A DNA stretch of 64,000 bases from Moheibacter sp035515075 (GCA_035515075.1 DATJBZ010000024.1:14886-78885); one strand, 5' to 3'; numbered from the stretch's first letter, positions 17,630 to 26,595 are shown. Made by a program: numbers and translations. The notes: generated by a model from the sequence alone, not told the origin.

Positions 17630-18325
17630 ATGGCGCAGTTGACAAAAAAGCAAAAGGAAGCACAAGCAAAAGTAGATAAAACCAAATTGTACAGCATAGA
17701 AGAAGCTTCGGCTTTGGTAAAGGACATCAGTACCACCAAATTTGACGCTTCGATTGATATCGCTGTACGCTTGGGTGTAGATCCAAAGAAAGCCAACCAA
17801 ATGGTTCGTGGTGTAGTTTCTCTACCACACGGAACAGGAAAAGACGTAAAAGTTTTGGCTTTGGTTACTCCAGATAAAGAGGCAGAAGCCAAAGAGGCAG
17901 GAGCAGATTATGTTGGATTGGACGAATATTTAGAGAAAATCAAAAACGGTTGGACCGATATTGATGTGATCGTAACCATGCCAGCGGTAATGGGTAAATT
18001 AGGACCATTGGGACGTGTTTTAGGACCAAGAGGTTTGATGCCTAACCCTAAGGCAGGAACAGTGACCATGGAAGTGGGCAAAGCTGTTGCTGACGTAAAG
18101 GCTGGTAAAATTGATTTTAGAGTAGATCGTTATGGAATCATCCATGCGGCCATCGGGAAAGTATCTTTTACGGCGGACAAAATTTCTGAAAATGCAGAAG
18201 AATTGGTTTCAACCTTGTTGAAATTAAAACCAACTGCAGCCAAAGGAACTTATGTCAGAAGTATCACACTTTCAAGCACCATGAGCCCAGGTATTTCGAT
18301 TGATCCAAAAAGTTTAAACGCATAA
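17630..18325 (+). CDS. rplA: 50S ribosomal protein L1
   Basis: L1 forms the L1 stalk of the 50S subunit and is the usual feedback regulator of the L11-L1 mRNA. The 231-residue protein is complete, with the L1 motifs DASIDIAVRLGVDPKKANQMVRG, LGRVLGPRGLMPNPKAGTV and, near the end, KGTYVRSITLSSTMSPGI. It is 12 bases upstream of rplJ in the same operon. Confidence 0.98.
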   Translation: MAQLTKKQKEAQAKVDKTKLYSIEEASALVKDISTTKFDASIDIAVRLGVDPKKANQMVRGVVSLPHGTGKDVKVLALVTPDKEAEAKEAGADYVGLDEYLEKIKNGWTDIDVIVTMPAVMGKLGPLGRVLGPRGLMPNPKAGTVTMEVGKAVADVKAGKIDFRVDRYGIIHAAIGKVSFTADKISENAEELVSTLLKLKPTAAKGTYVRSITLSSTMSPGISIDPKSLNA

Positions 18326-18337
18326 AAGTAAGTTGAT

Positions 18338-18868
18338 ATGAGCATGACAAGAGAAGAAAAAGGGCAAATGATCGATGATCTAACCACTTTATTGGAAGAG
18401 TCAAACATCATTTATCTTACAGATATTGCAGGTTTGAACTCAGTGAATACAAGCGAGTTGAGAAGACAATGTTTCAGAAATGACATTTCACTTCGCGTTG
18501 TAAAGAACACCTTATTGAAGAAAGCCATGGAGCGCGTTGAAGCGAAAGAATTCGACGGACTTTATGATTCTTTGAAAGGAAATACAGCCATCATGATTTC
18601 CACGACTGGAAATGCACCGGCTAAAATAATTGAAACTTTCAGAAAGAAATCAGACAAACCTATTTTGAAAGCTGCTTGGATTGACGAAGCAGTATTCGTA
18701 GGAGATGATCAATTGAAAGCTTTGGCAAATTTGAAGTCAAAAGAAGAATTGATCGGAGAAATCGTTGGATTGTTGCAATCGCCGCTTAAAACAGTTGTTT
18801 CACAATTGCAATCAGGTGGTCAGAAAATTGCAGGAATCGTTAAAACGCTTTCTGAAAAACCAGAGTAG
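18338..18868 (+). CDS. rplJ: 50S ribosomal protein L10
   Basis: L10 anchors L7/L12 dimers at the stalk base. The 176-residue protein starts MSMTREEKGQMIDDL; the ATG two codons later (18344) is equally possible and gives the more usual MTREEK start. The family segment LRRQCFRNDISLRVVKNTLLKKA is present, as is the C-terminal helix that binds L12. The gap to rplL is 89 bases, longer than elsewhere in the operon, with no terminator-like hairpin that I can see. Confidence 0.97.
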   Translation: MSMTREEKGQMIDDLTTLLEESNIIYLTDIAGLNSVNTSELRRQCFRNDISLRVVKNTLLKKAMERVEAKEFDGLYDSLKGNTAIMISTTGNAPAKIIETFRKKSDKPILKAAWIDEAVFVGDDQLKALANLKSKEELIGEIVGLLQSPLKTVVSQLQSGGQKIAGIVKTLSEKPE

Positions 18869-18957
18869 TACGCACTCATATTATTATAAAACGAGGTTGA
18901 TTCATTGGAATTAAACTTCAAAACAAAAAAGTTGTTCAACACAAAAAATTAATTAAA

Positions 18958-19335
18958 ATGGCAGATTTAAAACAATTAGCTGAAGATTTAGTAAACTTAA
19001 CCGTTAAAGATGTAAACGAATTAGCAACCATCCTTAAAGAAGAGTATGGTATCGAACCTGCTGCTGCTGCTGTTGCAGTTGCTGCTGGACCTGCTGCTGG
19101 TGGGGAAGATGCTGCTGAAGAAAAAACAGAATTTGACGTAATCCTTACCGCTGCTGGTGCAAGTAAATTGGCAGTAGTTAAATTGGTTAAAGAATTGACT
19201 GGTGTAGGATTGAAAGAAGCGAAAGATTTAGTAGATAGCGCTCCTCAGCCAATCAAAGAAGCAATTTCTAAAGACGAAGCAGAAGCTTTGAAAAAACAAT
19301 TAGAAGACGCTGGTGCAGAAGTAGAATTGAAATAA
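18958..19335 (+). CDS. rplL: 50S ribosomal protein L7/L12
   Basis: L7/L12 is the mobile stalk protein that recruits translation factors. The 125-residue protein has the N-terminal dimerisation domain, an Ala/Gly-rich hinge (residues about 35-60) and the C-terminal domain with EKTEFDVIL and KLAVVKLVKELTGVGLKEAKDLV. A strong terminator follows 22 bases after the stop. rpoB, which normally comes next, is absent, and the neighbour is a GLPGLI gene on the opposite strand. Confidence 0.98.
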   Translation: MADLKQLAEDLVNLTVKDVNELATILKEEYGIEPAAAAVAVAAGPAAGGEDAAEEKTEFDVILTAAGASKLAVVKLVKELTGVGLKEAKDLVDSAPQPIKEAISKDEAEALKKQLEDAGAEVELK

Positions 19336-19357
19336 TTCCACTTTCATCACAAAATAT

Positions 19358-19387
19358 AAAAGCGACCGAATTTCGGTCGCTTTTTTT
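19358..19387. terminator. Bidirectional terminator between rplL and a GLPGLI gene
   Basis: GCGACCGA / TCGGTCGC with loop ATT is extended by four A-T pairs and flanked by an A-run and a T-run. It should stop transcription from both sides and cleanly ends the ribosomal operon after rplL. Confidence 0.9.
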
Positions 19388-19411
19388 GTTCGTAGACGAA
19401 ATGTTTCTCCA

Positions 19412-20143
19412 TTAATCTTTGTCCACGCCTGAACTTTGGAACATTTCCATCATTTGTTTGTAATGGGCTTTTTGCATGTCGCCAAAATCTTTTTTCGAAA
19501 TCACTTCTCCTTTACTTGGCGCTTTGATTTTGGATGGTACGACTGCCACCTTTTGTGCAACGATTTTTTTGCCTTCTCTTCCGCCATTTTCATGCTTTAT
19601 TTCGGTTTCAATTTCTAAAATTAAACCAGGCAATCCCCAAAATTCATCGGGCCCATTTTTGAAGTTCAATTTGGGAGCATACCAAGCCGTTACTTCAGTT
19701 TTGTATTTGTCATCCATCGTTGTCGTCGCTTTGAGAACATCGAAACCTGCGATATTTCTTTTTTCTTTGGTGATTGTCCAATCCAAATTCTTCAAAGAAT
19801 CCTTGATCAAATAAGTTTTGTTCTCAAATAACACATCTTCTGTCCAAGTCCCATTTTTTGTATTTTTATACAAGGTTCCTGTTGATCGAACTTGCATGGT
19901 TGCAGACATCCCTTGCCCAGGTTCTTTTTGGGTATTGTCGATTTTTTCAATGAAATTGTATTGTGATTCCTCTTGGTCAACGAGCAATTCATAAATAGAA
20001 GACAAAGCGGTCACTTCAAATGGACTTTTTTCGTTGGATTCATAATAAGGCAGAACTTCATATTCGACTTTCAATCGCTCTTGTGCATTTGAAAAGCTGT
20101 AAATCAAGGAGAGGATGACAGCCAATAGTTTGTGGTTTCTCAT
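19412..20143 (-). CDS. GLPGLI-family secreted protein
   Basis: This 243-residue exported protein is of unknown function. The start is the ATG at 20143, giving a clear signal peptide ending near SNAQ (residue 21); in-frame codons upstream to 20191 do not fit. The family motif GLPGLI is at residues 170-175 inside FWGLPGLILEIE. It is preceded by the conserved pieces LDWTITKEKRNIAGFDVLKA and AWYAPKLNFKNGP. The protein ends in SSGVDKD, nearly the same ending as the second GLPGLI protein at 28289-29038. It is monocistronic with its own -7 box. Confidence 0.92.
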   Translation of the reverse strand: MRNHKLLAVILSLIYSFSNAQERLKVEYEVLPYYESNEKSPFEVTALSSIYELLVDQEESQYNFIEKIDNTQKEPGQGMSATMQVRSTGTLYKNTKNGTWTEDVLFENKTYLIKDSLKNLDWTITKEKRNIAGFDVLKATTTMDDKYKTEVTAWYAPKLNFKNGPDEFWGLPGLILEIETEIKHENGGREGKKIVAQKVAVVPSKIKAPSKGEVISKKDFGDMQKAHYKQMMEMFQSSGVDKD

Positions 20144-20164
20144 GTTTTTTATTTTGTTTGAATT

Positions 20165-20191
20165 CAAAACTAAGTTTAATTTTTTAATCAA
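20165..20191 (-). promoter_or_regulatory. Promoter of the GLPGLI gene
   Basis: On the minus strand TTG (20191-20189) is followed after 16 bases by TAGTTTTG (20172-20165), an exact TAnnTTTG. It lies 21 bases before the ATG. Confidence 0.5.
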
Positions 20192-20303
20192 TTGAAATTT
20201 ATGTAGATTTTAGAGTAAATTAGTTAAATACGAATTAGGTTTTTGTCAGTGAGTAAATCTTATCAAAATTCAATAATTGATTATATTGCAAACAAAAGGA
20301 ATA

Positions 20304-21572
20304 ATGAAGATGAAAGATAAAGTATCGGTAGAAGAAGTTTGTGACCAAGTTCTTAATTCTAAATTGGAACAAGTTTCTGAACATGGTAAAGCTGTATTCA
20401 CTCATTATTTGCATAACCATCAAAATGGAGTTTCAAAATTTTATAAAAAAGAAGCCGTTTTACACGTAAAATCAGCATTAGAATATAAGTTTCCTGAAGA
20501 AAGTATTACTTCACAAGTTGCAGAAGAAGCCTTACAATATATGCTCTTTGATTTTAAAGATGATATTCCATTTCCAAAACCAAAAAATCCGAAATTTAAA
20601 TTTATTGACCTTTTTGCAGGTATTGGCGGTTTTCGTTTAGCACTTCAAAATCTACAAGGTAAATGTGTTTACACTAGCGAGTGGGACAAATATTCCAAAC
20701 TTACTTATGAAGCCAATTTTGGAGAAGTTCCGTTTGGAGATATAACAAAACCAGAAATAAAAAATTACATTCCAAATGACTTTGATATTTTGTGCGCAGG
20801 GTTTCCTTGTCAAGCATTTTCGATAGCCGGAAGACGTGGCGGATTTGAAGACACAAGGGGAACCTTGTTTTTCGATGTAGCAGAGATTATAAAAAACAAG
20901 CAACCAAAAGCCATTTTTCTTGAAAATGTTAAAGGACTTCGAAGTCACGACAAAGGAAAGACCTTAACTACTATTCTGAATGTGTTGCGAGAAGATTTAA
21001 ACTATTTTGTTCCTGAACCTCAAGTTCTAAATGCTAAAGACTTCGGAGTTCCTCAAAACAGAGAACGAATTTTCATTGTTGGTTTCAGAAAAGATTTAGG
21101 AATTACTGACTTTAAGTATCCTAAACCAACAAATAAAAATGCTGTTTTAGAAGACATTTTAGAGAAAGAAGAAGTTTCTGTAAAATATTATTTATCTACA
21201 ACTTACGTGCAAACATTAAAAGACCATAGGGCAAGACACGAAAGTAAAGGAAATGGCTTTGGCTATGAAATTATTCCAAATGATGGTATAGCAAACGCAG
21301 TAGTCTGTGGAGGAATGGGTAGAGAAAGAAATTTAGTCTTGGATGATAGATTAACCAATTTCATTCCTATAACACACATTAAAGGCGAAGTTAATCGTGA
21401 GGGAATAAGAAAAATGACACCACGTGAATGGGCGAGACTTCAAGGTTTTCCTGATGAATTCAAAATTGTAGTTTCAGATGCACAAGCCTATAAACAGTTC
21501 GGGAATTCAGTCGCAGTTCCAGCAATTCAGGCTACAGCAAAAAAAATTATAGAAAAACTTAACGGTATATGA
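20304..21572 (+). CDS. DNA (cytosine-5) methyltransferase, HpaII type (CCGG)
   Basis: This is the protecting methylase of a type II restriction-modification pair. From the ATG at 20304 (preceded by AAAGGA) it has 422 residues. The C5-methylase motifs are in order: FIDLFAGIGGFR near 100-111 (SAM binding), GFPCQAFS with catalytic Cys169, ENV at 207-209, and the C-terminal REWARLQGFP and KQFGNSVAVP. The stretch between motifs is very like M.HpaII as I remember it, including ESKGNGFGYEIIP and GGMGRERNLV, so the expected target is CCGG. Residues 1-95 are an N-terminal extension longer than in M.HpaII. Its stop overlaps the endonuclease start (ATGA). Confidence 0.93.
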   Translation: MKMKDKVSVEEVCDQVLNSKLEQVSEHGKAVFTHYLHNHQNGVSKFYKKEAVLHVKSALEYKFPEESITSQVAEEALQYMLFDFKDDIPFPKPKNPKFKFIDLFAGIGGFRLALQNLQGKCVYTSEWDKYSKLTYEANFGEVPFGDITKPEIKNYIPNDFDILCAGFPCQAFSIAGRRGGFEDTRGTLFFDVAEIIKNKQPKAIFLENVKGLRSHDKGKTLTTILNVLREDLNYFVPEPQVLNAKDFGVPQNRERIFIVGFRKDLGITDFKYPKPTNKNAVLEDILEKEEVSVKYYLSTTYVQTLKDHRARHESKGNGFGYEIIPNDGIANAVVCGGMGRERNLVLDDRLTNFIPITHIKGEVNREGIRKMTPREWARLQGFPDEFKIVVSDAQAYKQFGNSVAVPAIQATAKKIIEKLNGI

Positions 21573-22648
21573 TTACAGGAAATAAAGGAGAATGGAGCGA
21601 AATATATGCCTTATTCAAATTATTGGGAGATAAACAGTTATTTCTTGGAAACAAAGCTATTGAAAAATTAGAAGGTTTAGTCTATCCAATAATTAAAATC
21701 CTTCGTACAGAAAATAATGGAAATTTTGAGTACTCAATCCAAGATGAAATAATTATAATTTCAGGAAGTGAAAAAGTATTGAAAATCCCGATTTCAGACT
21801 TTAAGAGCAAAGCAATCTTTCTTTTAAATGCCATTAAGGAAAGTAAAGAGAGAACGTTTTATATTCCTGAAATAGAGGAATTTATGCAATCTATTAATTG
21901 TATTTCTCTAAAAGCAGGCTCATCTGCAAAAACGGATATTACAATTGTAGTCCACGACCAAAGAACAAGTCAGCAACCTACACTTGGATTTAGTATAAAA
22001 TCTCAACTTGGAAGTCCTTCTACTCTACTTAATGCAGGAAAGACAACTAATTTTATCTTTAAAATTATTGGAGTAAACTTATCGAAAAGTGACATTGAAC
22101 AAATCAATGCAATAGATTCTAGAAGTAAAATAATGGATAGAATCGCGCAAATTCAGAATAAAGGAGGGGGATTTGTATTTATGAAAACCGAACGACAAAT
22201 GTTCTCAAACAATCTTGTCTTAATAGATAGTTTACTTCCAGAAATTTTATCTCAAATAGTTTTTGATTTTTATTCAAGTGAGTTTTCATATTTGACTGAT
22301 TTAGTGAACAAAATAGCTGGTGAAAATCCATTGAACTTTGATATTGAAAACGAACATAAATTTTATGAATACAAAATCAAAAGATTCTTAACTGATGTTG
22401 CACTTGGAATGATGCCATCTAAAGTTTGGACAGGACAATATGATGCAACAGGTGGATATTTAATTGTAAAGGAAAATGGAGATGTGTTATGTTATCATAT
22501 TTACAACAGAAATGAATTTGAAGATTATTTATTAAATAATACTAAACTTGATACAGCAAGTTCTTCTCGACATGGATTTGGAGAGATTTATGAAGAGGAT
22601 GGCTGCTTGTATTTTAAACTGAATCTACAAATTAGATTTATAAAATAA
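21569..22648 (+). CDS. Type II restriction endonuclease, HpaII family
   Basis: This nuclease is expected to cut unmethylated CCGG. The 359-residue protein begins MITGNKGEWSEIYALFKLLGD and contains SLKAGSSAKTDITIVVHD and LGFSIKSQLGSPSTLLNAGKTTNF. The D...(S)IKSQ arrangement (Asp in TDI, Lys in SIKSQ) resembles a PD-(D/E)xK-like catalytic centre. Length and N-terminus match the HpaII family. It overlaps the methylase by four bases, so methylase translation precedes nuclease translation. The pair is visibly more AT-rich than the genes around it, suggesting horizontal acquisition. Confidence 0.88.
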   Translation: MITGNKGEWSEIYALFKLLGDKQLFLGNKAIEKLEGLVYPIIKILRTENNGNFEYSIQDEIIIISGSEKVLKIPISDFKSKAIFLLNAIKESKERTFYIPEIEEFMQSINCISLKAGSSAKTDITIVVHDQRTSQQPTLGFSIKSQLGSPSTLLNAGKTTNFIFKIIGVNLSKSDIEQINAIDSRSKIMDRIAQIQNKGGGFVFMKTERQMFSNNLVLIDSLLPEILSQIVFDFYSSEFSYLTDLVNKIAGENPLNFDIENEHKFYEYKIKRFLTDVALGMMPSKVWTGQYDATGGYLIVKENGDVLCYHIYNRNEFEDYLLNNTKLDTASSSRHGFGEIYEEDGCLYFKLNLQIRFIK

Positions 22649-22658
22649 ACACAACCAC

Positions 22659-23570
22659 ATGATAGACTTAATTGGCGACATCCACGGCTATGCCGATAAA
22701 TTGGAGGAATTGCTTTTGAAAATGGATTACACAAAAAAGAACGGTGTGTATTCCCATCCTGAAAGAAAGGTACTCTTCGTAGGCGATTACATCGATCGCG
22801 GTCCACAAATCAAGCAAACCCTTGAGATCGTCAAAGCAATGGCGGACAATGGACATGCGATCGCTTTGATGGGCAACCACGAATACAATGCATTGTGCTT
22901 TCATTTAGAAAACCCAAATGGTGGGCATCTTCGACCGCATACGATCAAAAACATTGGTCAACATTATGATACTTTGCGCCAATTTCAAAACGATCAAAAA
23001 GCATACGATGACTATTTGGATTGGTTCAAAACTTTGCCATTGTATTATGAAACCGATGATTTTAGAGCGGTACATGCGTGTTGGGACGACAAGAAAATTG
23101 ATTATCTAAGAAAAACTTTGGTCAACGATTGTTTGACCGATGAATTAATTGCCGAATCGGTTCAAAAGGGATCGGCTTTGTACGAGGCGATTGAACAAAC
23201 TTTGAAAGGCAAAGAAATGAAAATGCCTGATGGACTTTCTTTCCAAGACAAAGATGGGAATGACCGCACCGAATTGAGAATCAAATGGTGGGAAGATCCT
23301 TCGAAAATGACGTATCAATCAATCAGTGTGGAATTCATGGAGAATTTACCCAATGAACCGATTGATGTAGCGGCGATTGACAATACCGATTTTTATGGTG
23401 AAAATGAGAAAAAAGTGTTTTTTGGCCATTATTGGTTAAAAGGCAATCCTTCTTTGTACAGAAACAACATTTGTTGTTTGGATTATAGCGTCGCAAATCA
23501 TGGGAAGTTGGTCGCTTATCGACTGAACGGAGAAAAAGATTTGGATCCAAACCAATTGGTGTACGTTTGA
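22659..23570 (+). CDS. Calcineurin-like metallophosphoesterase
   Basis: This 303-residue enzyme belongs to the serine/threonine phosphatase and diadenosine-tetraphosphatase superfamily. The metal-binding motifs are all present: GDIHG near residue 6, GDYIDRGP near 46, GNHEY near 76, a His in AVHACWDD near 148 and FGHYWLKG near 262. It could act on phosphoproteins or on dinucleoside polyphosphates; the sequence does not decide which. It begins 10 bases after the endonuclease gene but has host-like base composition, so it is probably the resumption of the core genome rather than part of the restriction island. Confidence 0.88.
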   Translation: MIDLIGDIHGYADKLEELLLKMDYTKKNGVYSHPERKVLFVGDYIDRGPQIKQTLEIVKAMADNGHAIALMGNHEYNALCFHLENPNGGHLRPHTIKNIGQHYDTLRQFQNDQKAYDDYLDWFKTLPLYYETDDFRAVHACWDDKKIDYLRKTLVNDCLTDELIAESVQKGSALYEAIEQTLKGKEMKMPDGLSFQDKDGNDRTELRIKWWEDPSKMTYQSISVEFMENLPNEPIDVAAIDNTDFYGENEKKVFFGHYWLKGNPSLYRNNICCLDYSVANHGKLVAYRLNGEKDLDPNQLVYV

Positions 23571-23680
23571 TGAAATCTAGCATTTGATGATTGTGCGACG
23601 ATCGTCGATGCACTTTTGTTGGGAATCATCGCTTGAATTCTATTGAAAAACTTAAATTTGCAACTTATCACAGCAGACTT

Positions 23681-25366
23681 ATGGAAGAAGAAAAAAAATC
23701 ACTGAATTTTATAGAACAAATCGTTGAGGATGATTTGGCAAACGGTTATTCAAAAGAACAATTGCGTTTTCGTTTTCCGCCAGAACCCAACGGTTATTTG
23801 CACATTGGTCACGCCAAAGCCATTTGTATCAATTTTGGTTTAGGAGAAAAGTACAATGCGCCAGTCAATCTTCGTTTTGATGACACCAATCCTGAGAAAG
23901 AAGAGCAGGAATATGTGGATTCGATTCGTGAAGACGTCAAATGGTTGGGATTTGAATGGGCAGAAGAACGGTTTGCTTCCGATTATTTCCAACAATTGTA
24001 CGATTGGGCGGTTCAATTGATCAAAGATGGCATTGCTTATGTCGATGATCAACCTTCGGAAGTGATCAATGAGCAGCGTAAAAATCCAGGCGAACCTGGG
24101 ATTGAAAGTCCTTGTCGAAACCGTTCTGTAGAAGAAAATTTAGCGCTTTTTGAACAAATGAAAAACGGAGAATTTCCAGAAGGAAGTCACGTGCTTCGTG
24201 CCAAAGGCGACATGACTTCTCCCAATATGAACATGCGTGATCCAGTGATGTACCGTGTTTTGTTGAGAGAGCACCACAGAACAGGCGATACTTGGAAAAT
24301 TTATCCCATGTACGATTGGGCGCACGGTGAATCTGATTACATCGAAGGAATTTCGCATTCGCTTTGTTCGTTGGAATTTGAAAACCACCGACCTTTGTAC
24401 GAATGGTATTTGAACCAAGTCGAAATTCCTGAACATCCTTTCAAACCCAAACAAAGAGAATTTGCCCGAGGAAATGTGAGTTATATGATCACCAGCAAAA
24501 GAAAGTTGAAAACCTTGGTGGACGAAGGCGTAGTCGAAGGTTGGGATGACCCAAGAATGCCGACGATTTCTGGTTTGAGAAGAAGAGGTTATACGCCAGA
24601 ATCCATCAAGAATTTCTGGGAAAAAGCGGGCGTAGCCAAGCGCGACAACTTGATTGATATTTCTTTGTTGGAATTTTCGGTGCGTGATCATTTGAACAAA
24701 ATTGCGCCCAGAGTCATGGCGGTCATCGATCCTGTGAAATTGGTGATTGAAAATTATCCCGAAGGACAAGTGGAAATGTTGCCGATCGAAAACAATCCAG
24801 AAGATCCGAATGCAGGCGAAAGAGAGATCCCATTTACACGGGAATTGTACATCGAAAGAGAGGATTTCATGGAAGAAGCACCGAAGAAATTCTTTCGATT
24901 GTCGATTGGCAATGAAGTGCGTTTGAAAGGGGCTTATTTTGTCAAGGCAACCCGCGTAGAAAAAGATGCAGCAGGAAAAATCACTACGATTTTTGCAACC
25001 TATGATCCTGAAACCAAATCAGGTTCCAATACAGAAGCGAGCAAACGAAAAGTAAAAGGTACTTTGCATTGGGTTTCTGCGACGGAGAATTTACCGATTG
25101 AAGTGCGTTTGTACGATCGTCTATTTACGGAAGAATCTCCGGATGAAGCAGGCGATGGCGATTTCTTACAATTCGTCAATCCTCACTCCATGGAAATTGT
25201 GCATGGATTTGCAGAACCTGCTTTGAAAGAAGCCCAACCAGAAGACAAATTCCAGTTCCAACGTTTGGGGTATTTTACCTTGGACAGAGATACAACAACT
25301 GAGAAATATGTGTTTAACCGAACCGTTGGTTTGCGCGATACTTGGGCAAAGGAATCCAAAAAATAA
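23681..25366 (+). CDS. glnS: Glutamine--tRNA ligase
   Basis: This enzyme charges tRNA-Gln with glutamine. The ATG at 23681 (MEEEKKSLNFIEQIV) is the natural start; the open frame back to 23591 encodes unrelated residues. The class I motif HIGH lies in PPEPNGYLHIGHAKAI. The KMSKS-equivalent reads ITSKRKL, where the E. coli enzyme has VMSKRKL. DDPRMPTISGLRRRGY and the two C-terminal beta-barrel anticodon domains are present. The length, 561 residues, is normal. A terminator follows 21 bases after the stop. Confidence 0.97.
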   Translation: MEEEKKSLNFIEQIVEDDLANGYSKEQLRFRFPPEPNGYLHIGHAKAICINFGLGEKYNAPVNLRFDDTNPEKEEQEYVDSIREDVKWLGFEWAEERFASDYFQQLYDWAVQLIKDGIAYVDDQPSEVINEQRKNPGEPGIESPCRNRSVEENLALFEQMKNGEFPEGSHVLRAKGDMTSPNMNMRDPVMYRVLLREHHRTGDTWKIYPMYDWAHGESDYIEGISHSLCSLEFENHRPLYEWYLNQVEIPEHPFKPKQREFARGNVSYMITSKRKLKTLVDEGVVEGWDDPRMPTISGLRRRGYTPESIKNFWEKAGVAKRDNLIDISLLEFSVRDHLNKIAPRVMAVIDPVKLVIENYPEGQVEMLPIENNPEDPNAGEREIPFTRELYIEREDFMEEAPKKFFRLSIGNEVRLKGAYFVKATRVEKDAAGKITTIFATYDPETKSGSNTEASKRKVKGTLHWVSATENLPIEVRLYDRLFTEESPDEAGDGDFLQFVNPHSMEIVHGFAEPALKEAQPEDKFQFQRLGYFTLDRDTTTEKYVFNRTVGLRDTWAKESKK

Positions 25367-25387
25367 TTGAAAATTCAATCAATAGAT

Positions 25388-25417
25388 AAAGTCGGAAAGT
25401 TTATTTCCGACTTTTTT
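25388..25417 (+). terminator. Terminator of glnS
   Basis: AAAGTCGGAAA / TTTCCGACTTT is a perfect eleven-base-pair stem with loop GTTTA, followed by TTT. Confidence 0.88.
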
Positions 25418-25509
25418 GATTTTTGTTAAGGTTTAGAATCTAGGCAAGGATTTTTATTTTGCCATTATTTCATTATATTCAAACTTCAATTCAATTTCCC
25501 AAACCAATC

Positions 25510-26238
25510 ATGTTCAGATACAAAATCAAAAACCGCACGCACAAGGACAATCTTCGGATTGCCGTACTTTTGTCCTTTGTTGCGGGAATGGTCAATGTGG
25601 CTGGTTTTTTGGCAGTGAAACAATTGACGACCAATGTCACAGGGCATTTCGCATTTTTTGTTGAAGAAATTTATTTGTTGGACGCATGGCGCGGTTTGGT
25701 TTATTTCCTATTTGTATTCTTCTTTTTTCTGGGGTCTTTTACATCGGGCATCTTGATCGAATGGATGACAAGAGTGAATGAGCGCTATGTTTTTGTAATT
25801 CCCGTCATTATTGAAGCCATTATTTTGATTTTTATTGGTGTGTATGGCGAAGAATTAATCATTCAAAACCCGAGTTTAATTGCTTATGCATTGCTTTTTT
25901 CCATGGGATTACAAAATGCTTTGGTGACCATGATTTCAAAAGCAGTCGTTCGAACGACGCATTTGACAGGATTGTTTACTGATTTGGGCATAGAGATAGC
26001 TCAATTGTTTTTTTATAAATCGTCCAATCGCAAAAAAGGCTTGCGTTCATCGATTCAATTGCGGTTTTCGATCATTGTGTTTTTCCTTTTTGGAGGTGTC
26101 GTCAGCGGGCTCTTTTATGGAAGCTGTCATTTGCGTATTTTGTTTTTTCCTGCGGTATTATTGCTGATGGGGTTAATGTATGATCAGATGATTTTAAGAT
26201 TAAAATTACTTCGCAGAAGCATCAAGGACTTCAGTTGA
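25510..26238 (+). CDS. DUF1275 (YoaK-like) membrane protein
   Basis: This integral inner-membrane protein of unknown function has 242 residues from the ATG at 25510 (MFRYKIKNRTHKDN). The DUF1275 features are present: LLSFVAGMVNVAGFLAVKQLTTNVTGHFAFF at the first transmembrane segment, and SMGLQNALVTMISKAVVRTTHLTGLFTDLGIE in the middle. Six or so hydrophobic segments are visible. An in-frame ATG-less extension to 25459 is unlikely to be used. It is monocistronic and convergent with atpC, sharing a bidirectional terminator. Confidence 0.9.
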   Translation: MFRYKIKNRTHKDNLRIAVLLSFVAGMVNVAGFLAVKQLTTNVTGHFAFFVEEIYLLDAWRGLVYFLFVFFFFLGSFTSGILIEWMTRVNERYVFVIPVIIEAIILIFIGVYGEELIIQNPSLIAYALLFSMGLQNALVTMISKAVVRTTHLTGLFTDLGIEIAQLFFYKSSNRKKGLRSSIQLRFSIIVFFLFGGVVSGLFYGSCHLRILFFPAVLLLMGLMYDQMILRLKLLRRSIKDFS

Positions 26239-26250
26239 ATTGTTCCCATA

Positions 26251-26286
26251 AAAAAATCCCGAAAGTTATCTTCCGGGATTTTTTTG
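26251..26286. terminator. Bidirectional terminator between DUF1275 gene and atpC
   Basis: AAAAATCCCG / CGGGATTTTT encloses a short loop, with A-rich and T-rich flanks on both sides. It serves the + strand gene and the minus strand atpD-atpC unit. Confidence 0.85.
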
Positions 26287-26301
26287 TAAATATTTGTCAG
26301 C

Positions 26302-26595
26302 TTAATTGGCTAAAATCGTCACCACGTTGTTGCTCATTTCGATCACGCCACCTGTCGTGTCAAATAAGTAAACCAATTCATTGGCGGGTGATTTTTTCAG
26401 TTGTCCTGAAACATTTTCAAAGTCAAAATTAGTTTTTGAATGAATTTTGATCTTGATGGTTCCTTTGTCCAAAGAAGAAACGATGGGTGCGTGGTCATTC
26501 AGCATTTGAAATTCACCATTTTTACCTGGAACGCTAACCGAGTCTACTTCTCCTTCAAAAATCACTTGTTGTGGTGTGATAATATGTAATTTCAT
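26302..26595 (-). CDS. atpC: ATP synthase F1 epsilon subunit
   Basis: Epsilon is part of the central stalk of F1. The start is the ATG at 26595 (MKLHIITPQQVIFEGEVDSVSVPG); the preceding in-frame codons are spurious. At 97 residues it contains the N-terminal beta-sandwich (GEFQMLNDHAPIVSSLDKGTIKI) but not the C-terminal two-helix arm of the roughly 135-residue E. coli protein. A short epsilon is usual in Bacteroidota. It follows atpD by 65 bases. The remaining ATP synthase genes are not in this window. Confidence 0.93.
   Translation of the reverse strand: MKLHIITPQQVIFEGEVDSVSVPGKNGEFQMLNDHAPIVSSLDKGTIKIKIHSKTNFDFENVSGQLKKSPANELVYLFDTTGGVIEMSNNVVTILAN

Noticed and set aside
20304..22648. Avoidance of CCGG in the genome because of the HpaII-like system
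   Set aside because: CCGG sites are readily found in this window (nusA, infB and elsewhere), so no strong avoidance is visible; a count against expectation would be needed.
22659..23570. Metallophosphoesterase as a third component of the restriction island
   Set aside because: It is only 10 bases downstream, but its base composition is host-like and HpaII systems are two-gene units; adjacency alone is not enough.
24140..24769. Long minus-strand open frame inside glnS
   Set aside because: Antisense to a conserved enzyme, no start signal and no recognisable domain.
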